A model generated the notes under the pieces. That model was not told the DNA's origin, ran no database searches, and was given only the letters and a program-made list of their open reading frames with translations. DNA of 64,000 bases from [Phialemoniopsis] sp. UDSM-2020 (Eukaryota > Ascomycota > Sordariomycetes > Thyridiales > Thyridiaceae). This document shows positions 35,201-44,927 of the stretch, piece after piece. Each line of letters starts with the position of its first letter. Position 1 is the stretch's first letter. The stretch spans positions 735,501 to 799,500 of the forward strand of contig JAEILZ010000009.1 in assembly GCA_018873225.1 (NCBI GenBank), read 5' to 3'. The translations under genes were made by a program, and so were the position numbers.

Positions 35201-36491
35201 ACGTATAGAGGATGACCGAATGGTCTTTCCGTTGCCCAGGTCACTCTGGGCAGTTATGCGGAGATTTGTTCGACAAAGCAGGATACAGTCAGTCAACTGC
35301 TTGCTCAAGTGACATAGACAAATCGATAGACTCGGTCCTGTCATTATCAGCAATGCCAAGTCATTAGTGGAAACCTCCTTGTGTTCTGTTCTCACGATGC
35401 TATCTATTCTTTTCCAGGATTATCAGCTGTGCTTCAATAATGCAAATTTAATCCGCCACCTTGGCAGGGTCTCGACTCTGTCTTTGTGTTACTCATATGG
35501 ATCTATGTCAGGATCTCAGGATCAGAGATGCAAGCAGCTGAATTTGCCTCTGGACACTGCACTTCTTTCTGCTCCCTTCCCATGATTCTACCATTCTCCC
35601 CAGCTTTACGCCTCAGCAATAAGGAAGAACAAAGTCCAAGAAATGCATTTTGAGAAGAGAGAAGTCATCTGGTCCACTTCTGCCCAAAAGGGGCGATATC
35701 TTGCAAGTCAAGGCTCACTTGGTCTACAGAACGCACCTGTTTCGCTTAGCGGCCGCCGGCAACATGCCAGATCCCTCAACGCCGCACCCGGGGTTCTCGG
35801 AACATGGCAGTGCAGTTGCTCGAATCAGTCAATGGATTTACGGGCCATCCTGGTATTCGCCAATAGATGCGGCTCTCGCCAAGCAGCAGGCCATGGGGTG
35901 TTCCTTCACCTCGGCTCGATAGCCGAGACAGGTGTCAATTCTCCCCCAGGAACACAAATAAAGGCTGTGTTCGTCCCCAAACAAGCAATAAAACTGCATC
36001 GACAATGGGTCTCTGAGGCTCTGCCCCGGCCTCAATGCTTGCAGTGGAATCCAAACAGCCACGCAATTTTCTACACCGGGCACTTTCCGGCTCCTACCAT
36101 GCCAGCTCCCTGCTCGAGTGGTTGAATGTTGCCCACGAAAACGGCGTACAGCCAATGTACAGCCAGCGATGGAGAAGGACAAGCCACGAAGAATTACGTC
36201 GCAAGCCTCCGTCCCCTATGGACGAGAAGACCTCGCAGATTGAGGCCGCACGGCAGACAGCTCTGAGCTTTTGCGGTATCTAAATATAGAATATTGTCCA
36301 CATTCACCATGAGGCCTCAGAAACATGACGGTATATAATGACGGATTGTCGTTGTGTATGGACAGATCTCGCTAAGCATCAGCACCTTAAAGCAATACAT
36401 CAAATACGCATATCATCGACATTAGACATTTATCATAACTTTCTATCTAATTTAATCTCTGGCCTTGCACACCCCCAGAGTATACCTCACG
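29265..36491. other. 7.2-kb interval without a supported gene
   Basis: This is the largest gap in the window, between the divergent starts of the ECL1-like and duplicated secreted protein genes. Open frames here are short, overlap on many frames and strands, and none shows a domain, signal peptide or splice-supported extension. Base composition looks mixed, without the AT-rich signature expected of old repeats mutated by RIP. Small local repeats occur (CTCACACG near 30993). The part next to 29264 may be a long leader of the ECL1-like gene; the part next to 36492 includes a TATA-like element. A long non-coding RNA cannot be excluded. Confidence 0.5.
36332..36339 (+). promoter_or_regulatory. 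TATA-like element of secreted protein gene
   Basis: TATATAAT about 150 bp upstream of the ATG, in an AT-rich stretch. It is a plausible core promoter element for the gene that follows. Confidence 0.35.
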
Positions 36492-37400
36492 ATGAAGCTC
36501 ACTTGCGCGCTGTCTCTCCTCGCCCTTGGCTCCAGTGCCCTCGCGCTCCCTGCTGCCACGACCACTGCCCCAGGCGCCAGCTGCTGCGACGATAACAACG
36601 GCGGGAACTCAACAGCGACGACGACATCCGGCAAAGCCCACACGTCGCCAACCCTCAAGCCCGGCTATGAGCTCAAGTACTGCATCCCGCTCAACAAGCC
36701 AGGCGCAGTGTACGCCGGACGTCCCGGCGTACTTTATACCACAGGCCTGATCGAAAGGACTGTCGGCAACACGGAGCTGAAGATCTGGGTCGACCTGGTC
36801 AGGAACACGACCCGCAAGACCACCACCGCCACCGCGCCGCAGTCCACGCACACGACCTTGCCGGGCGAGAGTTGCTGCGATGAGAACAACGGCGGCAACT
36901 CAACAGCGAGCCCTGGAAAGGCCCACGACGGGGTGAACTACCGCCCGGACGCCAACAACACCACGTCTTCCAGCACCAAGCCTAGCAAAGGAACAAGGCT
37001 GTGCATCCCGTTCAACCTGCTGACGTCCATTGAGCGTTCTGAAGTCACGAATAGCACGTTCAAGCTCGCAAGGGCCGGAGAAGATGCAAAGCTGAGCTTC
37101 ACCATCGAGATGAACAGGGACAACGCCCGCAACGCGACGACGACCCGCAAGGTCTCCACCGCCACCGCGCCGGAGCCTACCCCTACTACCACCACCGCAG
37201 TGCTTGCTGACAGAAATGCTGCGTTGGCGGCTGCTGCTGCTGGTCTCGACTTTGGCGACATTGTTGTCTCGGAGAACGACCGGGTTAAGGAGAAGCAGAG
37301 CGGGAGCGAGAGCGGAGCTGAGGCTGATGATGCTTGCGATGATGACGAGGGGGAGAAGGAGGATGATAACGAGGATGACAACGAAGAGGATGACGAGTGA
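36492..37400 (+). CDS. Secreted protein with two copies of a Cys-Cys module and an acidic tail, function unknown
   Basis: A single exon of 302 residues. MKLTCALSLLALGSSALALP is a clear signal peptide, with cleavage likely near residue 19-21. Two modules follow, each with GxSCCDxNNGGNSTA (from 28 and 125), GKAH, a CIPxN segment (64 and 171), an NST or NTE-type beta-like stretch and a linker RNxTxRKxxTATAP (104-116 and 213-227). Cysteines 31, 32 and 64 correspond to 128, 129 and 171. Many NxS/T sequons suggest N-glycosylation. After an Ala-rich segment (240-251) the last 30 residues are almost all Asp/Glu. I know no named family with this module. Secretion into the wall, medium or a host interface is inferred from the signal peptide only. 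Confidence 0.82.
   Translation: MKLTCALSLLALGSSALALPAATTTAPGASCCDDNNGGNSTATTTSGKAHTSPTLKPGYELKYCIPLNKPGAVYAGRPGVLYTTGLIERTVGNTELKIWVDLVRNTTRKTTTATAPQSTHTTLPGESCCDENNGGNSTASPGKAHDGVNYRPDANNTTSSSTKPSKGTRLCIPFNLLTSIERSEVTNSTFKLARAGEDAKLSFTIEMNRDNARNATTTRKVSTATAPEPTPTTTTAVLADRNAALAAAAAGLDFGDIVVSENDRVKEKQSGSESGAEADDACDDDEGEKEDDNEDDNEEDDE
36552..36842 (+). repeat. Internal coding repeat, copy 1
   Basis: First module of the secreted protein (residues 21-117). Its GASCCDDNNGGNSTA block aligns with copy 2 exactly 97 codons downstream. Confidence 0.75.
36843..37178 (+). repeat. Internal coding repeat, copy 2
   Basis: Second module (residues 118-229), carrying GESCCDENNGGNSTA. DNA identity is high in the Cys-Cys block but low in the rest, so the duplication is not recent. 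Confidence 0.75.
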
Positions 37401-37893
37401 TATATTTGCAGGAGACAACACGGAAGAAGCCCTTCTTAGCTCAGACTATTCTGCTAGCTCAGAATGATATTGGACCAGGGGCATCGCTAACGAGATAATG
37501 ATGTTGAAGTCTGGAGTGTTTATTTTTTTTGTGGCTTTTGTGTTGTTAGATCTTATTAGCGAAGCATATTCAAGTAGTCCTCGTTTTTGTCAAGAGGTAT
37601 CTAGAATCACCAGGGACGGACTATAGCATTAGATTTGAAGCATAGATCGGGGATAATCATAGCATTGTACTCATTTTGATATCATAAAAAAACCAGTCCC
37701 TTCCTTTGATCATCAAAAATGACTGGTCTTCTAGACATAACAGGCTTTAGATGCAGGCAGTCCTGGTTCCCAAGTTCGTAAATATCGTCCCCAATTTGAC
37801 AAGCAGACAGCAGGCCGCACGCATAAAAGACAAGAGAGCGGGTCGACCACTCAGGACCTGTCCAGCGAGTCCCACTACCCAAGCCCCCAAGAA
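37401..37893. other. Convergent 3' intergenic region, secreted protein / kelch protein
   Basis: AT-rich 3' UTR-like DNA of both genes. I see nothing else in it. Confidence 0.5.
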
Positions 37894-40238
37894 TCACCGG
37901 TGGTAATACGTCTGATGCTGCCTCCTCCCCACAGTTCCCCCCTCCCACTCGTCGGTGGAATACCTCTCCCGAGGCGACATGTCCAGCTCCTGCGGCAGCG
38001 CCGGGCGCGCCCCGGCCCGGTATCCACTATCCCCGGACCCACCCGGCCGGTGGTGCCGGTATGCGCTCGGCGTCCGCGCAGACGGTGGCGGGCTGTCGCG
38101 CGGCGCCTCACCGCCGTCGAAACTGTAGTGTCGCACTGCTAGAGGAGGCGGCTGAGGTTGGGGCGGGCTTCCCCCCTGACCGGGCGACGGCTGCAGCATG
38201 CTGACCTGCGGCATCCACAGCCGGCCCTGGTCGTCGACCTTGGGCGCCTCGAACAGCGGCGCCGAGGAGCTGCCCGTCCCTGTCCCCGTGGCGGAGCCGG
38301 ACCCGGCGCCTGGGGAGCTGCGAGGCATCATCGCTATTCCGCCTTCGTAACGCGGGTAGTTCTCCCCGCCATACGGCGTAGCAACCCCGATCGGTGTGTC
38401 CGGTAACTCGGCCGGCGGTGGAGGCACGGGCGGTCGGTGGGGCATGGAGCCCCTGCGCGGCAGGAACGGTGAGGGCGCGTAGGGGCTGCTGGGCGTGTAG
38501 TGCGAGTGCGACGCCGGGCTGAGAGGGGGCCAGCCTGGTCCGCCAGAGTGGCTCGTCACCAGCGTCGCGCCGGTCTGGCTGCCCGACTGCCGACGGCGGC
38601 GGTGCCGCCTTGCAAGACAGCAGAGCGCCAGCACAAAGATGGCCAGACCAGCGGCGCCACCGACGGCGATCCCCGCGATGGCTCCCGTGCTGAGCGGTCC
38701 GGAACCACCCTGGCTCGGCGCGGTCGGCGCCCCCGTGGCCGTCGAGACGCTGCGCGTAGGCGTCCGCGTGGCGAGCGTTGCCTTGCGGCCCATAAGCACC
38801 TTGAGGTCCGGGCTATCGAACCCGCCCGCCGGCGCCGTCTTGGTCGCCCCGCCCTCGGCCGACCCGCCGATGGCCGCGAGCACGGGGCTCGGCACCGAGT
38901 ACCCCGTCTTGGACGGGTCGAACAGCTGCCAGGGCACGCCCTCGGCGTTGCGCTCGCCGAGGTCGACGTTGTGCGTGCCCCACTGCTGGGGCGCGTCGCA
39001 GTCCTGCGTTAAGGGGAAAGTCCCGCCGATGATGAGCATTTGGGCGCCGCCCGCGACGACGTTGCAGGTCAGGCTGTGGTGCGGGTACTCGCCCGTGTAG
39101 TTGCCGTCGGTCGGGTAGAGCTTGACCCAGCTGAAGGAGGGGAGGGAGAGGACGTAGATGTCGTCGAAGCCGGCGGTGTTGGGGGGCATGGAGGCGCCGC
39201 CGTAGACGTAGCTAGTCGGGGAGATCAAGTCAGTATGGCAGTTCTGTAGGAGAAAGGGGGAGGTTGGAGATGGGGGCCTTACATGTTGTAGCTGGACTGG
39301 TCCTTGACCCAGGTGACTCCAGAGCAGAACCGCCTCCTCATGTCCGGCACGTCTCCCGTGGCGTTCTGCGTGTACCACTTTGAGCTGAAGAGGTCATACA
39401 TGAATATCTGGCTCATCGGCTGGCCGGCCACCGTCCCGTTGCCCCAGGGGTCCGTCACGCCGCCAAAGTAGACCAGCATCCCGCCATCGCCAGCTGGGAT
39501 GTACACCATCGACCCCTCCGCCCGCCGGACGTTGTCGTTGGGCCCCGTGCCGTTGGTCCACGAGTTCGACCCCATGTCGTACTTGACCATCCCCGTCGTG
39601 GCCAGCGGCGGCCCGCCCCAACCGGGGACGGAGCTGTTGGACAGCCAGCCGCCGTAGTAGTACCCCTGGGCCTTGTCGGGCACCGTCGCGCCCGCGCCGA
39701 ACGAGACGCTGTTGATGCTGGCCTGCTGGGCCGGGCCGAGCGACTCCCAGTAGTTGTTGAGCACGTCGTACGAGTAGAGGATGAACGAGGGCCCGACGGG
39801 CTCCGAGAAGGACTCCCCGCCAAAGAGGTAGAACTTCTTGTTGACCTCGTCCGTCCAGAGGTAGCCGCCGCTCACGTCGGGTATCGAGCTGTTCTTGGAC
39901 AGGTTTGCGTACAGCTTGGGCATGCCGCCGTCCACGCTGACATGGTCAAGGTCCTGGAAGAGTAGGTACTGATCTGTAGTAGAAGAGTTGCTATCAGCAT
40001 TCTCTTCTTGACTCATGTATCCTGTTTAGACAAGTTTGGTTCTTTGATAAAACTCACTTGTGTAATTATTAGGGTAGTTGGGTATCGGGTTCCAATTAAT
40101 AAGTCCTCCGTCGATGTACAACTTGTTGTCAATGACAGCCGTCTGATGTCCAAACCGTCGACAAAAGTTGTTCACCGGATCCTTCTGCGCCGTGGTAAAC
40201 ATAACGAGGAAAAGCAAAACATAAATCATTGAAGCCAT
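37894..40238 (-). CDS. Kelch-repeat ectodomain membrane protein
   Basis: A probable cell-surface protein with a beta-propeller outside the cell. Exons 40238-40058, 39973-39283 and 39211-37894 give 729 residues. The chosen start gives a signal peptide MASMIYVLLFLVMFTTAQ; an upstream in-frame ATG at 40337 would bury it. Kelch-like blades are seen as FGHQTAVIDNKLYIDGG, KKFYLFGGESF, AQGYYYGGWLS, GGMLVYFGGVTDPWG, NIYVYGGASMP and QMLIIGGTFP, with several N-glycosylation sites. After a Thr/Ser-rich stalk comes one membrane span (AGIAVGGAAGLAIFVLALCC), a stop-transfer ARRHRRRR, and a Pro/Gly/Ser-rich cytoplasmic tail of about 240 residues. Fungi carry several such proteins, mostly unstudied; ligand and partners are unknown. 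Confidence 0.88.
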
Positions 40239-41442
40239 AATGCCTGGTGGTCGTCGAGCAAGCCGGGTCGGGACGGCACCGTCTCGGCCGCCGCCAACAC
40301 GGCCGGCTCTGACACCTTGGACAGCTAACGGGCACATGGCGATATTGTCTTGCTCAAGTGAGACATTCTTGCTGACCGCCGTGTAAGAATGGATCCAAGG
40401 TCACAAGGGTTATTTTGTTGAGAATAAATCGCCTCTTCGGTTCGTTTCAATATCTGAGAATTTGCAACGTCTATGCTGGCATGACAAGATGTAGTATGAA
40501 GAAGATAAACCATGACAGGCACCAACCGATCAATAGGAAAAGGGGATAGAGACTTTACTGGCCGACCCAGGAATCTCAGCTCATCATCCCGGGATCTCCT
40601 TGGCTCCCCCCTCGCGGATACCAACTGCTCGGCACTCCTAGCGCTCACCTCTACGTAGGCATCGCACATAGGGCAAGGGCAGGGGCAATGCAGGAGAGCG
40701 TGGCTTGGTGGGTGCTCTTTGGTAGCACGGTACGAGCGTACAGAGGAGCCCTCTCGAGCGAGCTGCATCATCTTGTCAAGTCTGACGTTAACGGAGGAAT
40801 CCCGAGGACCCTTGCAGGTTTGTGCTTCCCGGCAGGTAGCCAATAGGCTAGTATGACTCCATAAGCCGAAAAGAGGTGGCTTAGAAAATCGTGGGCCTGC
40901 AGGTGAATAGGATACGTTCATACATCTGTGACCCAGGAAACCCGATGCCGAGAAGCATGCTGGACGAAGTGCCAGCGAATCAACCGCTCAGCTTACACCG
41001 AGTTCGTTGGGGTTGCTTACGGGGACACCCGGGGTCGACGGCTCCCAAGCAGGCCGGAGGGCGGACATGGCCCAATGAGACGGGAATCTCACCCCTCGCT
41101 GCTGACTGAAGATCCGAAAGCTTGCATCAGAAAAACCTGGCTAAAAAGTCCGGCTGAACCACAGGGCTGAGGTTGGACTTTGGTAGGCGCAGTAAACCTC
41201 CTACTCAGAGGTCTGGATGCCTCCGTGGCGGTCTTATGGCTTGGATCACGGAGGCCCAAGGTTCGCCCTAAAGAATTGACCAACGCACACAAGCAGAACG
41301 ACAGCTCTGCATATTAGTCTCATAGTCATAGACACACACTGGAGTTGGACTATCATCAAAGAAACGTTTCCTATCTTGAAAGTACAACATGGACGTCACA
41401 AAGCTAATAAATCGTCACTGTCTGTATGGAGGAGTCGCTTGT
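40239..41442. other. Intergenic, kelch gene promoter region
   Basis: 1.2 kb upstream of the kelch protein gene and downstream of the next minus-strand gene. No coding exon is seen; a minus-strand open frame at 40325-40921 lacks any family signal. Confidence 0.5.
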
Positions 41443-43065
41443 CTATGCATGACCGATGGCCGCCAGGCTCCCCCGTCTAGGTTCTATCGTTTCCACCCAG
41501 TTGTGAACAAACGGTGATGCACACAGCTCTGACAACGCTTCCATGGCTGTACTCGCTTGTGACTGGCTGAAAGCCTTCTTTACCCGATTGCGAAAATGGC
41601 TGTCGACACGCGGGTCCGGAAGTGCAGGTGCAACCTCAAGCACGGGTTTGCGCAGTGTCAATAAGGCGTCCGGCGTGAGGCTGCGGGATGCTTCTTGCTG
41701 ATCGCGCATGAAAAGTCTCTGGAGGTCCAACCGGGCATCGGACGACTCGTCTCCAACAACAGCAATGTCTTCCGTTGCCGAACCCTCCGATGATGGTGTT
41801 GCGTGACGTAGAACGGCCCCAACCAATACATCGAGGCGTTCTTTATGAATTTCGCTGGCGCCCATCTGCTTGCCATCGTAAAGACGACGATATTCATGCC
41901 AGAGGGTACGGATTGCCCCAAGTTCTCCCAACAGTGCCAGGTACGATGTGTGTATTGGTGACAGGTAATCCACGTTGTGCGTAGTAGCACGGAAGGATGG
42001 TTTGATCGCACCGCTTGACAAGCTTCGGCCCGTTAAGAGCGTATACAAGTCTGTCCGTGTTCCGTTGCATGCAACTTGGGAGCTCCGGCCCTGGATATTG
42101 TGCAGCAGAGCCGTCAAGGCTGGAGCAACGAGACGTGAGGTAGTTGCCTCGCCCTGTTGGAAGAATTTCTGTCGTAGCGCTGTGCTCAGATAGCTCTGCA
42201 CAGCAGCAAGCTCACCTGCAATCGAGGCAGCTCGGAGAGCGACGTCGCACAGCGCCAGGTCTAACTGGAGATTCTTTGCCGCAAAATTGCTGCTAATGTT
42301 GTTTAGTAGAACGAGGACCTTGGCCACGGTGTCTCTTGATTTGTCCTCGAGGAAGCCCGTGAGGCGGCGATTGATGTCGTTGGCGGAGTGAGATATTCTT
42401 TTACACCCGTCCAGAGTCTGCACGAGTTGCGTAATCAATCTCTTTATTTCCTCAAAGTTACAGTGTTCTGCGAGAGCGACTCGAAAATCGGATGTAGAGT
42501 GGTGAACTTTACGGGCGATCGTTTGTCGATGCAGCATTGTGTGAATCATTTTCGGGCTGTCATCGCTCATTCGAGACGTTATTCCGTTATGATGAAGTAA
42601 TTTACTGAATTCGTCAGACGGGTTTTGGAACCTGTTCGTGATTGATGCGATCGGAGTTGGGTTGAGGATGGCAGCAGAGATGAGATCCTGGTCTGTGACT
42701 CGCCATGGCTTGACACTCGAGGTGGTCGCGGCGAGAAGTTTGCCTGCCTCTTGAACGCCTTTGGAGAAAGATTCTTGTCGTTGTAGCAGAGAGTCGAGAG
42801 TGGGTTTCGTAGACCATTTCGCGACCAGTGCCTCCTCATCTGCGGCGTCGTACTGGCGTACATGGGGAGTGTTTTCGGCGTCAAGGTCCAAAACGACTTC
42901 TGGCATTTGGAATAGCTGGTACGTATTTCGCAGGGATGCTCCTGGTCCAAGACGCCTTCGTCTCCTCTTATGTTGGCTGTGAAGAGCTCTGAATTGGTGC
43001 TGCTGAGGTGGAGGGGGATCCCGACTGAGCCCACGGATGCTCGAGAGCCTGGTCAATCGCTGCAT
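41443..43065 (-). CDS. Hypothetical protein with probable mitochondrial targeting sequence
   Basis: An uninterrupted frame of 540 residues that I cannot assign. The start MQRLTRLSSIRGLSRDPPPP is Arg/Ser-rich without acids for 16 residues, followed by FRALHSQHKRRRRRLG, consistent with import into mitochondria. The rest looks largely alpha-helical with no membrane span: NFEEIKRLITQLVQTLDGCK, DTVAKVLVLLNNISSNFAAK, LDLALCDVALRAASIAGELA, and LSPIHTSYLALLGELGAIR. Alternating helix pairs of this kind resemble helical-repeat RNA-binding proteins of fungal mitochondria (PPR-like), but I cannot define repeats by eye. It ends PRRGSLAAIGHA. An in-frame non-ATG extension upstream is ignored. Confidence 0.75.
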   Translation of the reverse strand: MQRLTRLSSIRGLSRDPPPPQQHQFRALHSQHKRRRRRLGPGASLRNTYQLFQMPEVVLDLDAENTPHVRQYDAADEEALVAKWSTKPTLDSLLQRQESFSKGVQEAGKLLAATTSSVKPWRVTDQDLISAAILNPTPIASITNRFQNPSDEFSKLLHHNGITSRMSDDSPKMIHTMLHRQTIARKVHHSTSDFRVALAEHCNFEEIKRLITQLVQTLDGCKRISHSANDINRRLTGFLEDKSRDTVAKVLVLLNNISSNFAAKNLQLDLALCDVALRAASIAGELAAVQSYLSTALRQKFFQQGEATTSRLVAPALTALLHNIQGRSSQVACNGTRTDLYTLLTGRSLSSGAIKPSFRATTHNVDYLSPIHTSYLALLGELGAIRTLWHEYRRLYDGKQMGASEIHKERLDVLVGAVLRHATPSSEGSATEDIAVVGDESSDARLDLQRLFMRDQQEASRSLTPDALLTLRKPVLEVAPALPDPRVDSHFRNRVKKAFSQSQASTAMEALSELCASPFVHNWVETIEPRRGSLAAIGHA

Positions 43066-43809
43066 GGTTGCGGTGATGAGGGCCTGAGCATATCCGGTGT
43101 GCAAGTCTGGCGGCTTAGAAGAGCGGTAATCAGGATTGGAGGGTATGAAGATGTGGTGAGCAGTTGTCGGACCTCAATTTCAACGGAAGTCGTTATTTAC
43201 AGATGGAAAAGGAAGAAAATCAAGATGACACCCTGCCGCGTCTGCGGGAAAAAAGGCCGCATGCATCCTCTGTGCCGTGCCGAATGCCTGGCTTCCTCCC
43301 CCCCAATGTGCGCGGTTAGACACCCTCCAACTCATACCTCCTCCCACCCTCGATGCAACCTTCCTACGGGGGAATAATACAGGTGTAATTGGTCGGTGTG
43401 GAAGCCCTGAGCACGAGCCCGTTTCCCCTCAAAGACTCTCTAGGCCGGGGGCGGGTCAACTAATTCCTTAGCATGCTGGGTCTGCTGGAGTTCCCCCAGG
43501 TTTTAGGTCCGAAGTGTCCACAGGTGGAGTGTGCCCGCCAGTAATAGCGTGCCCATAGCGTGCCAAGTCACTTTTTACAGCGCACCAGCCACAGACCCGT
43601 ACAAAACGTAGCGCCTGAACGTGCTTAGGTAAGGCACTGAAGATTTTCCCACCTTGCTAAGGCTGGTCTCCACTCCGACTCTTGTTTTGCCCAGCGATCG
43701 TCATATCACCAACGACATCTCCATCTCAGACCCCCCAACAGCCCTGTTCTCCCGCAACTTGGTGACCTCAACGCCTACGGTTTTCGATTTTGAGACTCAC
43801 ACACAAATC
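43066..43809. other. Divergent intergenic region, mitochondrial orphan / syf2
   Basis: 744 bp upstream of both genes, without a coding exon. An open frame runs in phase from 43654 into syf2, but the conserved protein begins at the ATG at 43810. Two adjacent direct repeats are listed separately. Confidence 0.5.
43544..43564 (+). repeat. Adjacent direct repeats ATAGCGTGCC
   Basis: Two perfect 10-bp copies, 11 bp start to start, in the shared upstream region about 250 bp before syf2. Spacing of one helical turn suggests a possible paired protein site; this is inference. Confidence 0.4.
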
Positions 43810-44781
43810 ATGCCTCCCGCAAAGAAGAGAAAGACAGCTGCCGCTGCCAAGGCGGCTGCCAAAGCCAAGCCAGAGCCAGAGCCTGTCCCCGAAGAAACTC
43901 CAGTCGCCGAGCCCGAAGCGGAGGAGCAACCAGAGACGCAAGAAGCCGAACCCTCAGAGCCAGCACAAGAATCACAAGACACGGCCGCGGCGCAAGAACC
44001 CCCCGCCGACGATGCCCCTGCGATATCAGACCCCGCCGCCAGCGCCCAGGACCGCATGGCCCGCTTCCGCGCCCTGCAGGCCCGGGCCAAGACCTCGTCG
44101 GACCAGAACCTCAAGGCCGCGACCGCCGAGTCGCAGCGCCTCGCCTTCGACCCCTCGCAGCTGACGGCCGTGCAGCGCCAAAACGCCATCGCCTCGCACA
44201 AGCTGCTCAAGGCCGACGTCGAGGACGCCGGCGGCGACTTTGAGCGCAAGCGCGCCTGGGACTGGACCGTCGACGAGAGCGAGGCCTGGGACCGCCGCGT
44301 GCGCAAGCGCGGCGCCCACCGCGACGACAACGCCTTCCAGGACTACCAGCGCGAGGCGCAAAAGGCCTACAAGCGCCGCGTCAAGGGCGCCGTCAACCCG
44401 GACATGGAGCAGTACGCCAAGGATAAGCTGGCGGCGATCGAGCGGGCCGCGGCGAGCGGCAGCCTCGAGATCGTCGAGACCGAGGACGGCGAGATGATCG
44501 CCGTCGACCGCGACGGCTCCTTCTACGCGACGGCCGACTCGACGTCCTTTGTGGACAACAAGCCGAGCAAGGAGGCCATCGACAGGCTGGTCAACGACCA
44601 GAAGAAGGCTGAGGAGGCGGCACTGAAGAAGAGGCGCGAGAGGGCGGCCAAGAACGGCGACGACGCGGACGTGACGTACATCAACGAGAAGAACAAGCAG
44701 TTCAACCAGAAGCTGTCGAGGTTCTACAACAAGTACACGGCGGAGATAAGGGACAGCTTCGAGCGCGGCACGATGATATAA
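43810..44781 (+). CDS. syf2: Pre-mRNA splicing factor Syf2
   Basis: A nuclear spliceosome component of the Prp19-associated complex, 323 residues in one exon. The start MPPAKKRKTAAAAK contains a nuclear localisation signal. Next comes a Pro/Glu/Ala-rich disordered segment of about 80 residues, then the conserved domain: AQDRMARFRALQARAK, RKRAWDWTVDESEAWDRR, AFQDYQREAQKAYKRRV, MEQYAKDKLAAI, then SFYATADSTSFVDNKPSKEA, RLVNDQKKAEEAALKKR, and the terminal INEKNKQFNQKLSRFYNKYT and IRDSFERGTMI. All hallmarks of the SYF2 family are present in order. It converges with the Coq11-like gene with 146 bp between stops. The coding sequence is very GC-rich. Confidence 0.94.
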   Translation: MPPAKKRKTAAAAKAAAKAKPEPEPVPEETPVAEPEAEEQPETQEAEPSEPAQESQDTAAAQEPPADDAPAISDPAASAQDRMARFRALQARAKTSSDQNLKAATAESQRLAFDPSQLTAVQRQNAIASHKLLKADVEDAGGDFERKRAWDWTVDESEAWDRRVRKRGAHRDDNAFQDYQREAQKAYKRRVKGAVNPDMEQYAKDKLAAIERAAASGSLEIVETEDGEMIAVDRDGSFYATADSTSFVDNKPSKEAIDRLVNDQKKAEEAALKKRRERAAKNGDDADVTYINEKNKQFNQKLSRFYNKYTAEIRDSFERGTMI

Positions 44782-44927
44782 GGATAAAGCGGGACGGCGT
44801 TGATTGGTTTAGCATTAGAGTATATTGGCTTTTTGGCATCCTGCATTATCAGTGCGGAGCAGAGTCAGTAATGTACAATCCGATAGAAGTACAATAAGAA
44901 TACACCGCAGCAGAAAGTCATACTGCT

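Noticed and set aside
35643..36125. Plus-strand frame of 160 codons in the 7.2-kb gap
   Set aside because: No signal peptide, domain or splice extension; several frames of similar length overlap it.
40325..40921. Minus-strand frame of 198 codons upstream of the kelch gene
   Set aside because: No conserved motif; it would overlap the kelch promoter.
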